From: Callipepla californica brunnescens
Taxonomy: Eukaryota; Chordata; Aves; Galliformes; Odontophoridae
Assembly: GCA_023055505.1 (NCBI GenBank)
Contig: JALIRH010000045.1
Span: 868,001 to 932,000 of the forward strand
DNA length: 64,000 bases
Reading direction: 5' to 3'
This document shows, in pieces, positions 1 through 33,235 of the stretch. Both the position numbers and the translations under genes were made by a program. Below the pieces are notes generated by a model. That model did not search any database. It saw only the letters and a list, made by a program, of their open reading frames with translations, and was not told where the DNA came from. Numbering within the stretch: position 1 is the first letter of the stretch; each line of letters opens with the position of its first letter.

Positions 1-22862
<22,862 letters not shown>

Positions 22863-23049
22863 GGGCCGCGCGTGCGGCCGCCGCGGGGGAGCGGTGCCGC
22901 GCTCGGGGCTGAGCGGACGCGGCCGACGGCGGCGGTGGGAGTGACGTCCGCTCTCCAGCAGCCAAAGAACCGCGGCCGGGGCGGCAGCGTGGGGCGCTCC
23001 TGGGGGACCGCGCGTGGACGTCGGGGGGCTCCGCCGGGACACGGGACCT

Positions 23050-23645
23050 CAGCGCACGGCTCCAGTGGGACCCCACGGACCCCCGACGGGACATCAGTGG
23101 GACCTCCACCTGCTGCGGCCTGCAGGGGGCTCCCGCGGGACCCCAGTGGGACAGCGACCAGAGGGCTCCAGTGGGACCCCCGGTGGGACACCACTGGGAC
23201 CTCCGGTGGGACACCAGTGGGACCCCCACTGGGACATCCCTATGTCTGCAGTGAGACTCCCAGTGTGCTCCATGGGACCTCCATCGCTGGGACCTGCACA
23301 GGGCTGCAGCAGGACACCAGTGGGACACCAGTGGGATACCAGTGGGACACCAGTGGGACACCAGTGAGATACCAGTGGGACACCAGTGGGACACCAGTGG
23401 GACACCAGTGAGCTCCAGTGGGGCTCCAGTGGGACACCAGTGGGACACCAGTGAGCTCCAGTGGGGCTCCAGTGGGACACCAGTGAGCTCCAGTGGGGCT
23501 CCAGTGGGACACCAGTGGGATACCAGCGGGACACCAGTGGGACATCTGATGGCACCTCCAGAGGGCTCCAGTGGGACTCCATATGGACCCCCAACGGGAC
23601 CCCCAATGGGACCCCCAGTGTGACCCCCAATGGGCTCAGTGGGAC
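23050..23645. repeat. Minisatellite in GPATCH8 3'UTR (CCAGTGGGACA-type unit)
   Basis: Tens of copies of a 10-11-bp CAGTGGGACAC / CAGTGGGGCTC / CAGTGGGATAC unit, more degenerate at both ends (CCCCCAATGGGAC). The array is expected to be transcribed in the mature GPATCH8 message. Confidence 0.92.
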
Positions 23646-24009
23646 CCGCAGTGGGTTGCGGTGTCCCCGCGGCCGTTCCCGCGGCTCTGGGGCTCCAGGA
23701 GCGCCGTGGGGTGGGTGGTGGGCGCTGCCCCCGGGGTGGGACCCCCACCCTGAGTCGGTGTGGGGCGGCAGTGGGGCGGGCGCCGGAGCCGTGCGGAGCA
23801 GCGCTGCGTCCCCATTAATTTATAGGATATCTCTATTTTTGTTTAACGTACAGAATTGCACTGAGGGCGGGGGGGGCCGGGCCGCGCTGCGGGGGTCCCG
23901 CCGCTCGTTAACCCCCCCCCGCTTAACGAGCGCCGCCGGCCTGTATTTAACTGTGTCACATAAGAGAGATATAAATATATATATATGCTGTACAATGGGG
24001 GGGCTTTCT

Positions 24010-24015
24010 AATAAA
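24010..24015 (+). terminator. GPATCH8: Poly(A) signal of GPATCH8
   Basis: AATAAA directly after the AT-rich end of the 3'UTR, followed by GTTTGTGG and G-rich sequence that could serve as the downstream element. Confidence 0.75.
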
Positions 24016-24034
24016 GCGACCGTTTGTGGAACGG

Positions 24035-24672
24035 CTGCGGGAGTGTGTGGGGGGGGGGGAGGGCATGGAAGGGAAGAGATACGGGGGGGGGAGGGCCTGG
24101 GGGGGGAGGGGTCCTGGAAGGGGAATGGGGGGGGAGAGGTCTTGAGATGGGGGAGAGGTTTTGGGGGGGGGGAGAGGGGAGGTCCTGAAGGGTGGGGGTG
24201 AGATTCGGTGGGGGGAGAGAGGGTCTGGGGAGGGTGGGGGGGAAACGGGGGGGGATTCAGGAGAAGGGAGCTCCGGGAGCTGGGGGAGACGTCCTGGAAG
24301 GGGGGGGGGGGGGAAGAGACTCTGGAGGGGGAGAGGGGTTCTGGTGGGGGGAGGTTCTGGGAGGGGGTACAGATCGTGGGGGGGGGGGGGGGGGAGAAGA
24401 GGTTCTGGGAGTGGGGGGTGAGCTCCTGGGGGGGGCCCGGCGGTGCGGGCGGGGTTTGGGGCGGTGGTTGGGGGGGGGGGGGGGGGGGCGGGGTGGGCGC
24501 TGCGGGTGCGGAGGTCCCGGGGTGGAGGGGGAGGGGGGGGAATAGGGGGGGGGCAGCGCTTCCGTCTGAGCGCGGCGATAGCGGTGGGGGACGGATGTCC
24601 CCCCCGGAGCCCCCTTCCTGCCGCGCGCCGTGGGGCACAGCGGCCGTGGGGCACAGCGGCCGTGGGGCAGCG
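24035..24672 (+). promoter_or_regulatory. G-tract block between GPATCH8 and ITGA2B, putative ITGA2B promoter
   Basis: Only about 640 bp separate the GPATCH8 cleavage region from the ITGA2B start codon, so this interval must hold the ITGA2B promoter unless it reaches back into GPATCH8. It consists mostly of GGGGGAG-type units with several runs of ten or more G, so the + strand can form many G-quadruplexes. No TATA box is seen. One ETS-like core (GCTTCCGT, about 24558) is present; a convincing GATA site is not. Confidence 0.5.
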
Positions 24673-25720
24673 ATGGGCTCCGCGCTGCTGCTGCTGCTCC
24701 TCGGGGCGCTGCGGGGGACCCCCGCCCTCCAACTGCTGCACCCCCCACCCCACCGCCTACCACGGCCCCCCCCGGCAGCTACTTCGGCTTCGCGCTCGAC
24801 TTCCACGTGGAGGACGGCAGGTGGGGGGCACGGGGAGCGGCGGGGGGATGGGGGGAGGGATGGGGGGAGGGTTATGGGGGGGGACGGGGGAAAAATCGGG
24901 GGGTCGTGGGGGGAGGGATATGAGGGGGATGGGGGGGACGTGGGGAGAGATGGGGGGCGGATATGGGGAGGGATGGGGGGGACGTGGAGAGCACGGGGGG
25001 AGAGATATGGGGAATGATGGGGGAGGGATGGGGGGGTCGTGGGTCGTGGGTGGGATATGGGGGCATGGGGGGATTTGTGGGGGGATGGGGGGAGAATGGG
25101 GGAGGGATATGGGGGGATATGGGGAGGGATGGGGGGCGTGGAGAGCACGGGGGGAATACGGGGAAGGGATGCCGGGCTGTGAGAACACGGGGGTCGTGGG
25201 GGGGGGGGGGGGGCGTGGGGAGGGGATGGGGGGATCACGGGGAACGTGGGGCGGTGTGGGGAACGTGGGGAAGGAGCGTGGGGGACGCGGGGAATGGGAA
25301 CGTGTGGGGACGTGGGGAAGGGGAGGGGGGGAAAAACACGGGGGGGCCGCGCCTGCCCCTCCCCCCCCCTGACGCCCCACTCCAGGGTGAGCGTGGCCGT
25401 GGGCGCTCCCCGCGCCAACACATCGCAGCCCAACGTCACCGAGCCCGGCGCCGTCTTCCTCTGCTCGTGGCCGCCGAAACGGACCTCGTGTCAGCTGCTC
25501 CCCATCGACACCGCGGGTGGGTGCGTGGGGTGGGACCCCGTGTCCCTCCCCCCCCCCCCCCCCCTCCGTGCCCCCCCCGCCCGCACTGAACCGCTCCGTG
25601 GGTTCCGCCCCCACCGCCGCAGGGGACGAAGCGGAGCAGAGCGGCGCAGTGCGCATGCGCCTCTTCAAATCGCGGCAGTGGTTGGGAGCGGCCGTGCGCA
25701 GCTGGGGCGGCGCCGTCATC
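24673..25720 (+). CDS. ITGA2B: Integrin alpha-IIb, first three exons only (cut by assembly gap)
   Basis: Platelet/thrombocyte fibrinogen receptor subunit; type I membrane protein pairing with integrin beta-3. Exon 1 (24673-24820) encodes a signal peptide (MGSALLLLLLGALRG...) and the start of the beta-propeller (SYFGFALDFHVEDGR). Exon 2 (25386-25516) encodes VSVAVGAPRANTSQ and AVFLCSW. Exon 3 (25623-25720) encodes FKSRQWLGAAVRSW. These match the order and spacing of the first propeller repeat. Exon 1 does not read through: start codon, middle (TAYHG) and end (SYFGF) are in three different frames, each step explained by one extra C in a C run (about 24740-24750 and 24764-24773). The other roughly 27 exons are missing because the sequence enters a minisatellite and the N gap. 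GPATCH8-ITGA2B tandem order is as in human. Confidence 0.85.
24830..25345. repeat. G-rich degenerate repeat in ITGA2B intron 1
   Basis: GGGGGAGGGATGGGGGG-like units with GATATGGGG and GGACGTGGGG variants fill most of intron 1. It is a continuation in style of the upstream G-tract block, interrupted by exon 1. Confidence 0.8.
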
Positions 25721-25849
25721 GTGCGTGCGGCACCACGTGACCCCCCCGCGGGACCCCGCCCCACGCGTGACCCCCGCCCCACGCGTGATGCGTGGGTCCA
25801 TCCCCGCCCCACTGACACCGCGTGCGGGGGCTGGGCCCCGCGTCACGTG

Positions 25850-26496
25850 ACCCCGTATCCCCCATAGCCCCCGTATTGCCCCATATCCCCTATATTACAC
25901 ATCCCCCCACCCCCCCGTATTGCCCCACAGCCCCATAGCGCCCCATGTCCCGCGCCCCCCATATCCCGCCCCCCCCCCGTGCCCCCCATAGCGCCCCACA
26001 TCCCCCGTACCCCCCCCGTGCCCCCCATATCCCCTACATTGACCCCATACCCCCCCGTGCCCCCATAGCGCCCCACATCCCGAGCCCCCGTGCCCCCCAT
26101 ACCCCCATAGCGCCCCATATCCCCTATATTGCCCCTATACCCCCCATATCCTGATCCCCCCATAGCGCCCCATATCCCCTATAACGCCCCGTGCCCCCAT
26201 ATCCCCATACTGCCCCACATCCCCTATACTGCCCCCATGCCGCCCCACATCCCCTACCCCCCCGTGCCCCCCATATCCCGTACCGCCCCATATCCCCCCT
26301 ACCTCACATGCCCTATATCGCCCCTATCCTGCCCCACGTGCCCTATATTGCCCCTATATCCTGCCCCACATGCCCTATATTGCCCCTATATCCTGCCTCA
26401 CATGCCCTATATCGCCCCTATCCTGCCCCACGTGCCCTATATTGCCCCTATATCCTGCCCCACATGCCCTATATCGCCCCTATCCTGCCCCATGTG
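25850..26496. repeat. C-rich minisatellite in ITGA2B intron 3, running into the gap
   Basis: Units of GCCCCATATCCCC(C/T)ATA and CCCCATAGCGCCCCACATC. From about 26310 they become a higher-order repeat of around 60 bp (TATCCTGCCCCACGTGCCC + TATATTGCCCC) that is still going when the Ns begin. Confidence 0.9.
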
Positions 26497-26596
26497 NNNN
26501 NNNNNNNNNNNNNNNNNNNNNNNNNNNNNNNNNNNNNNNNNNNNNNNNNNNNNNNNNNNNNNNNNNNNNNNNNNNNNNNNNNNNNNNNNNNNNNNN
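26497..26596. other. Assembly gap (100 N)
   Basis: Exactly 100 Ns, the usual placeholder for a gap of unknown size. ITGA2B exons 4 onward are expected on its left side, but the sequence to its right belongs to a different gene neighbourhood. Confidence 0.99.
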
Positions 26597-26826
26597 GTTT
26601 TGCTCCCCCCGCGCCCCAAGGACACCCGGAGCACCTTATCCCACACAGAGCAGCTGTCACAGCCCCGGGGTGGGATGGGGACAGGGACAGGGACACTCAG
26701 GGGACACCTGACCCCATGGGGTCACCCCACCGGCACTATGGGCGCTACAGTCCCCACGGTGCCACAGGGAGGGGACCACCACCCCCCCTGCCCACCCAAA
26801 ATGTCCCCCCCCGGGGACACACTTAC

Positions 26827-26892
26827 CCGCAGCATCGGCAGCGCGAGCAGCAGCAGAACGCAGGAGCCGGGGTTCAGCCACGAGCACCCCAT
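26827..26892 (-). CDS. Orphan first coding exon encoding a signal peptide, gene unknown
   Basis: On the minus strand an ATG at 26892 opens 22 codons (MGCSWLNPGSCVLLLLALPM, then Leu-Arg), a typical secretory signal with a Leu-rich core. A strong donor (CGG|GTAAGT) follows. Any further exons would lie toward or beyond the N gap; none could be identified in the 230 bp available. In human, PRR29 is flanked by minus-strand genes for membrane proteins (SCN4A and CD79B on one side, ICAM2 on the other), so a CD79B- or ICAM-type gene is possible. The residues alone do not decide. I do not recognise it. Confidence 0.45.
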
Positions 26893-26999
26893 GGTGGGAT
26901 CCAGCCCTGTGCCACCCCCGCTCAGTCCCCAAGGGTCCGGGGACGGCCCCACTCCTCCCCCATGACCCTGGGCACGGGGTCCTGGCTCCAGCAGCGACC

Positions 27000-28180
27000 C
27001 CTGCTCCCCTCCCCCCTTTCCCTGCTCTGTCCCAACCCAATCCTTCCCCCAGATCCCTCCAAAACCACTTTCCCACAGCCGAAGCTCCGTCCCTTATCGT
27101 GTCCCCCGTCCCCCCTCCCCACGCCCCCCCCCCCGCTGTCCCCCGCGCTGCCCACAGCTCCGTCTCTCCTCCAGACTGAATGTCACAGCTCTGGCGATGT
27201 GCAGGCTCCACCCTCTGCTCCCCCCTCCCCACGCACAGGGCTGAATGCACTGATCACCCCACGCTGGCGCTGCCCACCACCCCATTACCTGCACCCGTTG
27301 GGGTCCGGACCCCCCCAGGTGGGTGTGCTCTGTGGGGCTGCAGAGTGATCTTCCTTGCAGCTTCGATTCTGCTGAGCTGGAAACCCGAAGTCTAAAAGGT
27401 TTGGGAAGCGGGGTGCAGGCAGGGATGATACATTGGGATGCAGAGGGGGACATGAGGGTGGGGATCCCAAAGGGGATGCTGTGATGCTGGGGTGGTGTGC
27501 ACACAGGGGGGGTCCTGCATGTCCCTGTCATGTGGGGACACCCCAAAAACCCCTTCCCAAACGCACCCCGCTGCCCCAGAGCTGCTGGCAGGCAGCTCTG
27601 CAGGATGACCCACACTCCGCCCCATCCACGCACGACCAGATTCCCCGGGTGGGCTGCCCCGTGCTCCAGAAATCCCAAAGAAATGCACAGAAATCTCAGC
27701 TGCCGACACCGAGCGCTGCGAGCTTGGCGCAAAACCAGAGCAGAATGCGCTGTGCAATGCTCCCAACGCGGCTCTCCTCGTCCTTCAAAGTGTATATAAC
27801 ACAAACAGGCTCAAAATGCGAAGGGACAAACCGGGCCCTGAATATTTAACGCCGTTTGCAGGGGTTATTAGGAGTGAGCGATGCTGCTCTCGCGGGCACG
27901 GCTCTGATCCCGCACTTCTATTGACACAAAGAGCCTCCGGGACCCGGACGGCCTCATTACCATCCCATAGTTTCAGGCGAAATGCAAACACCCCGTTTCA
28001 ATCATCTGATTTTCCAGCAGCACAGAAACGAGCAATGAGAGAGGCCTGACCGGGGATGGCCGCGAGCAAGGGGAAGGATCCTGGGGGTAAATGCTGCGAT
28101 GGCAGAGTGGGGTGGTTGTGGGGGGAGCTGGTGGGGGTGGGGCAGGGACACCCGTGTGTCCCCACAGTGCCAGGCAATGA
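27000..28180. other. Intergenic sequence upstream of PRR29
   Basis: No exon could be supported on either strand. The segment from about 27780 to 28030 is less GC-rich (ATATTTAACGCC, CTATTGACACAAAG) and may be regulatory; no specific element is identified. Confidence 0.5.
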
Positions 28181-28185
28181 CCGTG

Positions 28186-28935
28186 GGATCACCACAGGAC
28201 AACTATGGGACCACCGTGGGACCACCATGGGACAACCATGGGATCACCACTGGACCACCATGGGATTGCCATGGGACCACCATAGGACCACCATGGGATT
28301 GCCATGGGACCACCATAGGACCACCATGGGATTGCCATGGGACTACCGTGGGACCACCATAGGACTGCCGTGGGATCACCACAGGATCATCATGGGTCTG
28401 CCATGGGACCACCTCAGGACTACCATGGGATTGCCATGGGATCACCATGGGACCACCATGAGACTGCCATGGGATCACCACTGGACCATCATGGGATCAG
28501 CATGGGACAACCATGGGACCACCACAGGACCACTGTGGGATCACCATAGGACCAACATGGGTCTGCCACGGGACCACCATGAGATTGCCATGGGATCACC
28601 GTGGGACTGCCATGGGGCAACAATGGGACAACCATGAGACTGCCATGGGGCCACCACGAGACAATCATGGGATCATCACGGGACCATCATGGGATTGCCA
28701 TAGGACCACCACAGGACCACCATGAGACCACTATGGGACTGCCATAGGACCACCATGGGACCACTGTGAGATTGCCATGGGACCACCATGTGGTAACCAT
28801 GGGGCAACCATGAGATTGTCATGGGACCACTGTGGGACCACCATGGAATTTCATGGGACCACCACAGGATCACTGTGGGATCACCACGGGACCACCTCAG
28901 GACCACCACGGGATTGCCAAGGGACCACCACAGGA
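28186..28935. repeat. 11-12-bp minisatellite (GGGACCACCATG / GGGATTGCCATG)
   Basis: About 60 copies of a 12-bp unit alternating GGGACCACCAT and GGGATTGCCAT, with ACAGGACCACC variants. It contains the palindrome CCATGG many times. All frames on both strands remain largely open, giving false proteins rich in Trp-Asp-His. Confidence 0.94.
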
Positions 28936-28939
28936 TGTG

Positions 28940-30265
28940 ATGAGGGATGTTGCAGAGCCCATGCAGGACCGTGGCCCAAAGCAGAGATGAGGACAGAGCC
29001 CACTCTAAGCCAGAGTTGGGGCTAGATGTAGGGTGAAGATTTGGGTTTCCAGAGCAGGAAATCCCATACATTCCCCAAGAAATGCCCAGAGCTGCGCCCC
29101 AGGTTCTGCCTCGTGTTGGGGGTGCACCGGGACGGGGGTTGCATGGGACCCACAATAGGGCTCAGTAACACCCTAAAGGGGATTGGGATGGGTCTTAGGG
29201 ATCCCGCTGCGTCCCCTTGTTGTCCTGCCATGGCAAAAAGTCTTCCACTGCAGTGCTCGAATCCTTGCAGATGAGAACAAGATGAGCACGGGCACGGCGG
29301 GCTCTGCCAGAAGCGGGGGGTAATCAGCGCAGTAATCAAATGTGCAAATAATGGGAATTTGGGAGCTGTAACAAAAGGCAGCGAAACGATCCAGTGGGGC
29401 CTGGAGTAATTAGGAACATGGAGTAAAGTGTAATCAAGCAGAAAATTGCCCCTGTAGAGCCGAGGGATGGAGTCTGAGCGGCTGACTTCGCTCCTGCCAT
29501 ATGGAGGTGTCTCTGGTTTTGGGGTTTTTGATGGGATCTGTTCCCAATTCCTGAGCAGAGCCGGCTCCGGGCGGCAGGAGACAATCCCAGATCAGTGCTG
29601 GGGGACGCGGGGAGCTCTGGGTTTAATGCTGATGAAACTGTCACATGGAAGGGCAGTACAAGAGCTCATGGGGGCAGAGGAGGGATACCAGAGGAAAAAA
29701 GGATGGGGAAAAAGTTGCGCTGAGGTGGGTTTGGTTGCTAGTATGGCCATCCGTGGGGACCAAGTCCTTCCAGCACATCCCAACCAGCAAGCCAGCTGCG
29801 GGGAACACATCCCGCCGACCCCCATCTCCATCCTCCAGGGGCTTTTCCCTGATTCCCACACAGAGATCAGAGCCATCTCCCCCTGTCCACGATGGGTGAC
29901 CCTGGGGAAGACCCCGGAGCTGTGGGATTGGGGTTTTTAGGGAGGACTCCCAAACCGTGCGGCCAAAACCGTGGGATGCTGCCAGTGGGGCCACGGTGGG
30001 GCTGAGTCCCGGCACCGGAGCTCCCTAAATACTGGGACCAGTGCACGGGGCTGGGGAGAACCCGCAGCCCCAGTTCCCTACAGGGACAAAACCAACCTTT
30101 GAGAGGGCACAATCCCCCTCAGTGCCACCCCTCATGTGGGTGGGGAGACAAAGGGGGAGAAATAATCAGGGGTTACAGCTCCAGCAGCCCAACCCTCCCA
30201 GCTGGGAGGGTTTGTTTGCCCCCAGCAGCTATAGCAACGAGCGGAGCACTGCTGCTTGCCCAGAC
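28940..30265. other. Upstream region of PRR29
   Basis: No gene seen. Positions 29310-29460 are conspicuously AT-richer (repeated GTAATCA and GTAATTAGGA motifs) and look like candidate regulatory sequence. Confidence 0.45.
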
Positions 30266-32022
30266 ATGGAGCTTGGGGCAGCAGGGAATGCCAGCAGGGC
30301 CTGGGGGGATGCTGCAGCAGGGACCTACGTCATCCCACACGGGGTGAGCCCCAAAGAGCGTCACAGGGTGTGGGAGGATGGGGTGGGGGGGAGGTAAGGG
30401 GATGGGGTTTGGGGTGGGCGCCAGGGTTTGGTTTGCAATCAGCTTTTTGCAAGATGCTCCACGCAAAACCCCAAGAGGGCTCCGTGGGGACGTGACCCCA
30501 GGGCTGGGTGTGTGCAGGGACCCCAGGGGCACACACTTAGGAAGAGGGGAGCCCGGAGTTGGCTGCCCCCTCTTCCAGACCCCCATCCCTGGGGCTTTTC
30601 TCCCCTTTTCTCCTTTCAGATCCCACCTGTGCCGGTGTCCCCGCAGCCACTGACCATCATCCAGCAGCTTCCCATGGCCACGGCCCATCCCCCCGGACCC
30701 CCACCCCTACGGGGAGGTGTGTGACCACGGTCATCCCACAGCCCCGTGCTGAAACCCTCCTCATGTCTTCTTGCCTCCAAACTCAGGGAGAAAAGGGCGA
30801 GCTCCACATCACTCACGCACAAAACCAGCGGGGTCCTGGGGGCCGCCCACCAGCGGGCACTTTGCGGGGGGATTTCGTGCCTGCAGCAGATGGGGATGTT
30901 TTAATGGGGCTGTTTTAATGAGGATGTCTTAACGAGGATGTCTTAATGGGGATGCGCCAAGGAGGCTTTGCCAAGCTGTGTGTGCTGCCAGGACCACAGC
31001 AATTCTCCAAATGGGCGGAAAGTCTGCAGCCTCCAGCCCCACTAATCACCTTTTGTGCGCAGCCAGACCAGATGTTTAATCCCATTTGCCAACTGGGAAA
31101 AGGCGGAACGATCTCTATTTTGAAGCTTTACCCGAGCAAATGTAATTTTTAAACGCCACCTAGGGCTTCCAAATCGGGGTGCGGGGCTGGGTTGGCTCCT
31201 GGTGCTCGGCACGGGGACAAACCTTGGTGCCACCCCATGGGATGCGTCCGCTCGTCCCGTGGCCTCGCTCTGATCCCTCTCTGACGCAGAGCCCCTTTGC
31301 TCCCTGGCAGATTTAATCGAGCTGATGATGATTCAGAACTCCCAAATGCACCAGGTGGTGATGAACAGCCTGGCCGTGTCAGCTCTGGTGTCCTTTGGGT
31401 TTGGGCCATCTCCAGCCCAGGTATGGGGTGGGGAGGATGGATAGCACCTGGGTTTGGGATTGATGGGTGCTCTCTGTCCCCTGATTTCTGTGAGGTTCGG
31501 GGGCACTTTGGGGTGGTTTGACCCCCAGTGTAGATTGCATCTGATTCTGTTCCTCCCCATAGGCACTCGCGGTGCCTCTGCAGCCCAGAGAGGAGGAGGA
31601 GGAGCCCATGGTTTTCCACCACCACCACTACATCCCTTATCCCGGTTCTGCTCCCCTTTGGGCATGGCCACCCCCAGATCAGGCTATGGGGCCGGCGGCC
31701 GTGCGGCACCTGGGCAGAGCCGCAGAGGACGGGGAGGTGTGAGTATCAGGAACGCCGGAGGGATGTGGGACAGCACCGGGTGGGCACTCACCCCTGCCCT
31801 CATCCCTCTCCATCAGCGCCGTGCCACCTCCTCCACCCCCCAGCGCTACGGGGACTGTCGGAGCCAGCGTTCCACCAGCATCGGGTACCTTCAGTGGGAG
31901 GTGTTGCTGTGACCTCCCCATGTGCCCAGCCGAGGGCTGAGCCCCCCCAGCTCCCTCCGCCTAACCTCAGTCCGTGCTTTCCCCCTGCAGAGTACTACGA
32001 CATGCTGGAGGAGCAGCTCTGA
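30266..32022 (+). CDS. PRR29: Proline-rich protein 29
   Basis: Small Pro-rich protein of unknown biochemical role. Six coding exons with consistent phases: 30266-30343, 30620-30716, 31311-31420, 31563-31738, 31817-31884 and 31991-32022. They give 186 residues, close to the human length (about 190). The family signature is clear: DLIELMMIQNSQMHQVVMNS in exon 3, an acidic stretch followed by VFHHHHYIPYP in exon 4, the [20 protein letters not shown] block in exon 5, and the YYDMLEEQL tail. The start is the ATG at 30266, which precedes a clean frame to the GTGAGC donor; no upstream in-frame exon was recognised. It lies on the opposite strand from the orphan signal-peptide exon. Confidence 0.85.
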
Positions 32023-33235
32023 GCACCCCGCAGCCCAAGAGGGCTCCTTCTGCACATCCTCACCCTCCACCCCGGAAGACCTTGCAGGGCGCCCCACAGT
32101 TTTGTAGGGTGACGTGCCTGGCAGAACGCACTATTGTGGGGTGTGGATGTGCTATTTTGGTGCACGGGTGCACAGTTTTGGTGTATGGGGTGGGGTCGTG
32201 CCAACCCAGCCGTCCCCGATCTCCATCGGTCCCTCCAGCTCTCAGTGCAGCACATCGCCTGGAATTGATTTGCTTTGTTAAGAAAGCACCCTGCTGACAA
32301 TAATTAAGCATCTGTAATTAAGCCAGGCTGCCGGCCCTGGGCCTGAATGTGGGGCTTTCTCTGAGAAAAGGGTGTGAGGCAGGGGGGCTGTGTGCCCCTT
32401 GGGTGAGCACGCGGGGTGCCCGTAGGGGCTATGAGGTGCTGTGGGGTGCAGATGAGGGATGTGAAGGATGGAGACCATCCAAAAAAACCAAGCTGAGCAG
32501 AACATGGGGTGAAACAGTGCCGGTGTGCAACGCTTTGTGTGTATCCATACGGAAAAAATAAGGAAGAAGAGAGGAGTCACCGGGGGATGTCCCAATCCTG
32601 AATATAGGAATAATGAGAGGAAGGGAGGGAGGATGGCGCAACGGGGATTGTGACACACGCCGTGGAAGTGAGCCCTGCAGCCCTCTCTGGGTGACACGGA
32701 GTTGAACAGCACTGAAGTGTCCCACGAGCGGGGCATGAAACCCACGCTACCAGAAGTGGGGAGGAGGAACAGGGGAAGGAGCAGTGGAGGGGACGGAGTA
32801 GAGCTGTTTTGCTGTTGGGGAGTGGTTGGGATGATGGCTTTGACCCAAGGGACAAAGGAACCAGTGGGTCTGGGGTGGCAGCACGCAGATGGGGCAGTGG
32901 GGCTGAGCCTCCCCCTCCCCCACATAAGAGGTGTTGGTGAAAAGTCATCACAGCGCTTAATGGCCCAGCAGGATGCGTATCAGCAGTGACTCCCCAGGTG
33001 ACCCAGGGTCTCTGGCATTGACTCACCCCTTCTCTCCACCCTCACCTGCTGTGCCTGCCTGCCAGCCCTACAAGACCGTATGGGGCAGCTCCTTCCCTGG
33101 ACCAGCCCCGAACGCCCACACACCTCTCTGCTGATCCACCGGCTTCACCTGCCCTGCTCTCGGTGTCCCTGCTCTCCACCCCGGCTCTGGGGACGCAGGC
33201 TGAGCTCCCCAGCATCCCCACACCCGAGCAGAACG
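32023..33235. other. PRR29 3'UTR and intergenic sequence before the acyltransferase gene
   Basis: No further coding sequence. A short AT-rich patch at 32255-32330 (GCTGACAATAATTAAGCAT) resembles regulatory DNA with a MAF-type TGCTGAC half site; function unproven. Positions 32592-32655 carry one copy of a small dispersed repeat seen inverted at 34535-34600. Confidence 0.45.

Larger units (their letters stand above)
22863..24030 (+). other. GPATCH8: GPATCH8 3' untranslated region
   Basis: Runs from the TGA to the poly(A) signal at 24010. The first half is dominated by a minisatellite (23050-23645). The last 200 bp are AT-rich (23815-24000), including a TATATATATATA stretch just before the signal, which is typical of a real 3'UTR end. 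Confidence 0.7.

Noticed and set aside
23342..23640. Coding extension of GPATCH8 into the minisatellite
   Set aside because: The GPATCH8 stop at 22860-22862 follows the conserved HPPSHGT tail; the frames beyond are repeat artefacts.
24161..25439. Several long Gly- or Pro-rich frames on both strands around ITGA2B
   Set aside because: They are translations of G or C homopolymer-rich filler and have no conserved residues; only the three ITGA2B exons are supported.
28186..28935. Long Trp/Asp/His-rich open frames on both strands
   Set aside because: They are translations of a 12-bp tandem repeat whose unit is a multiple of three, so all frames stay open. Not coding.
32255..32330. Growth-hormone locus control or pituitary enhancer (considered because human GH1 is in this neighbourhood)
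   Set aside because: Only a generic AT-rich patch with a MAF half site and homeobox-like TAATTA cores is seen; nothing specific to a pituitary control region.
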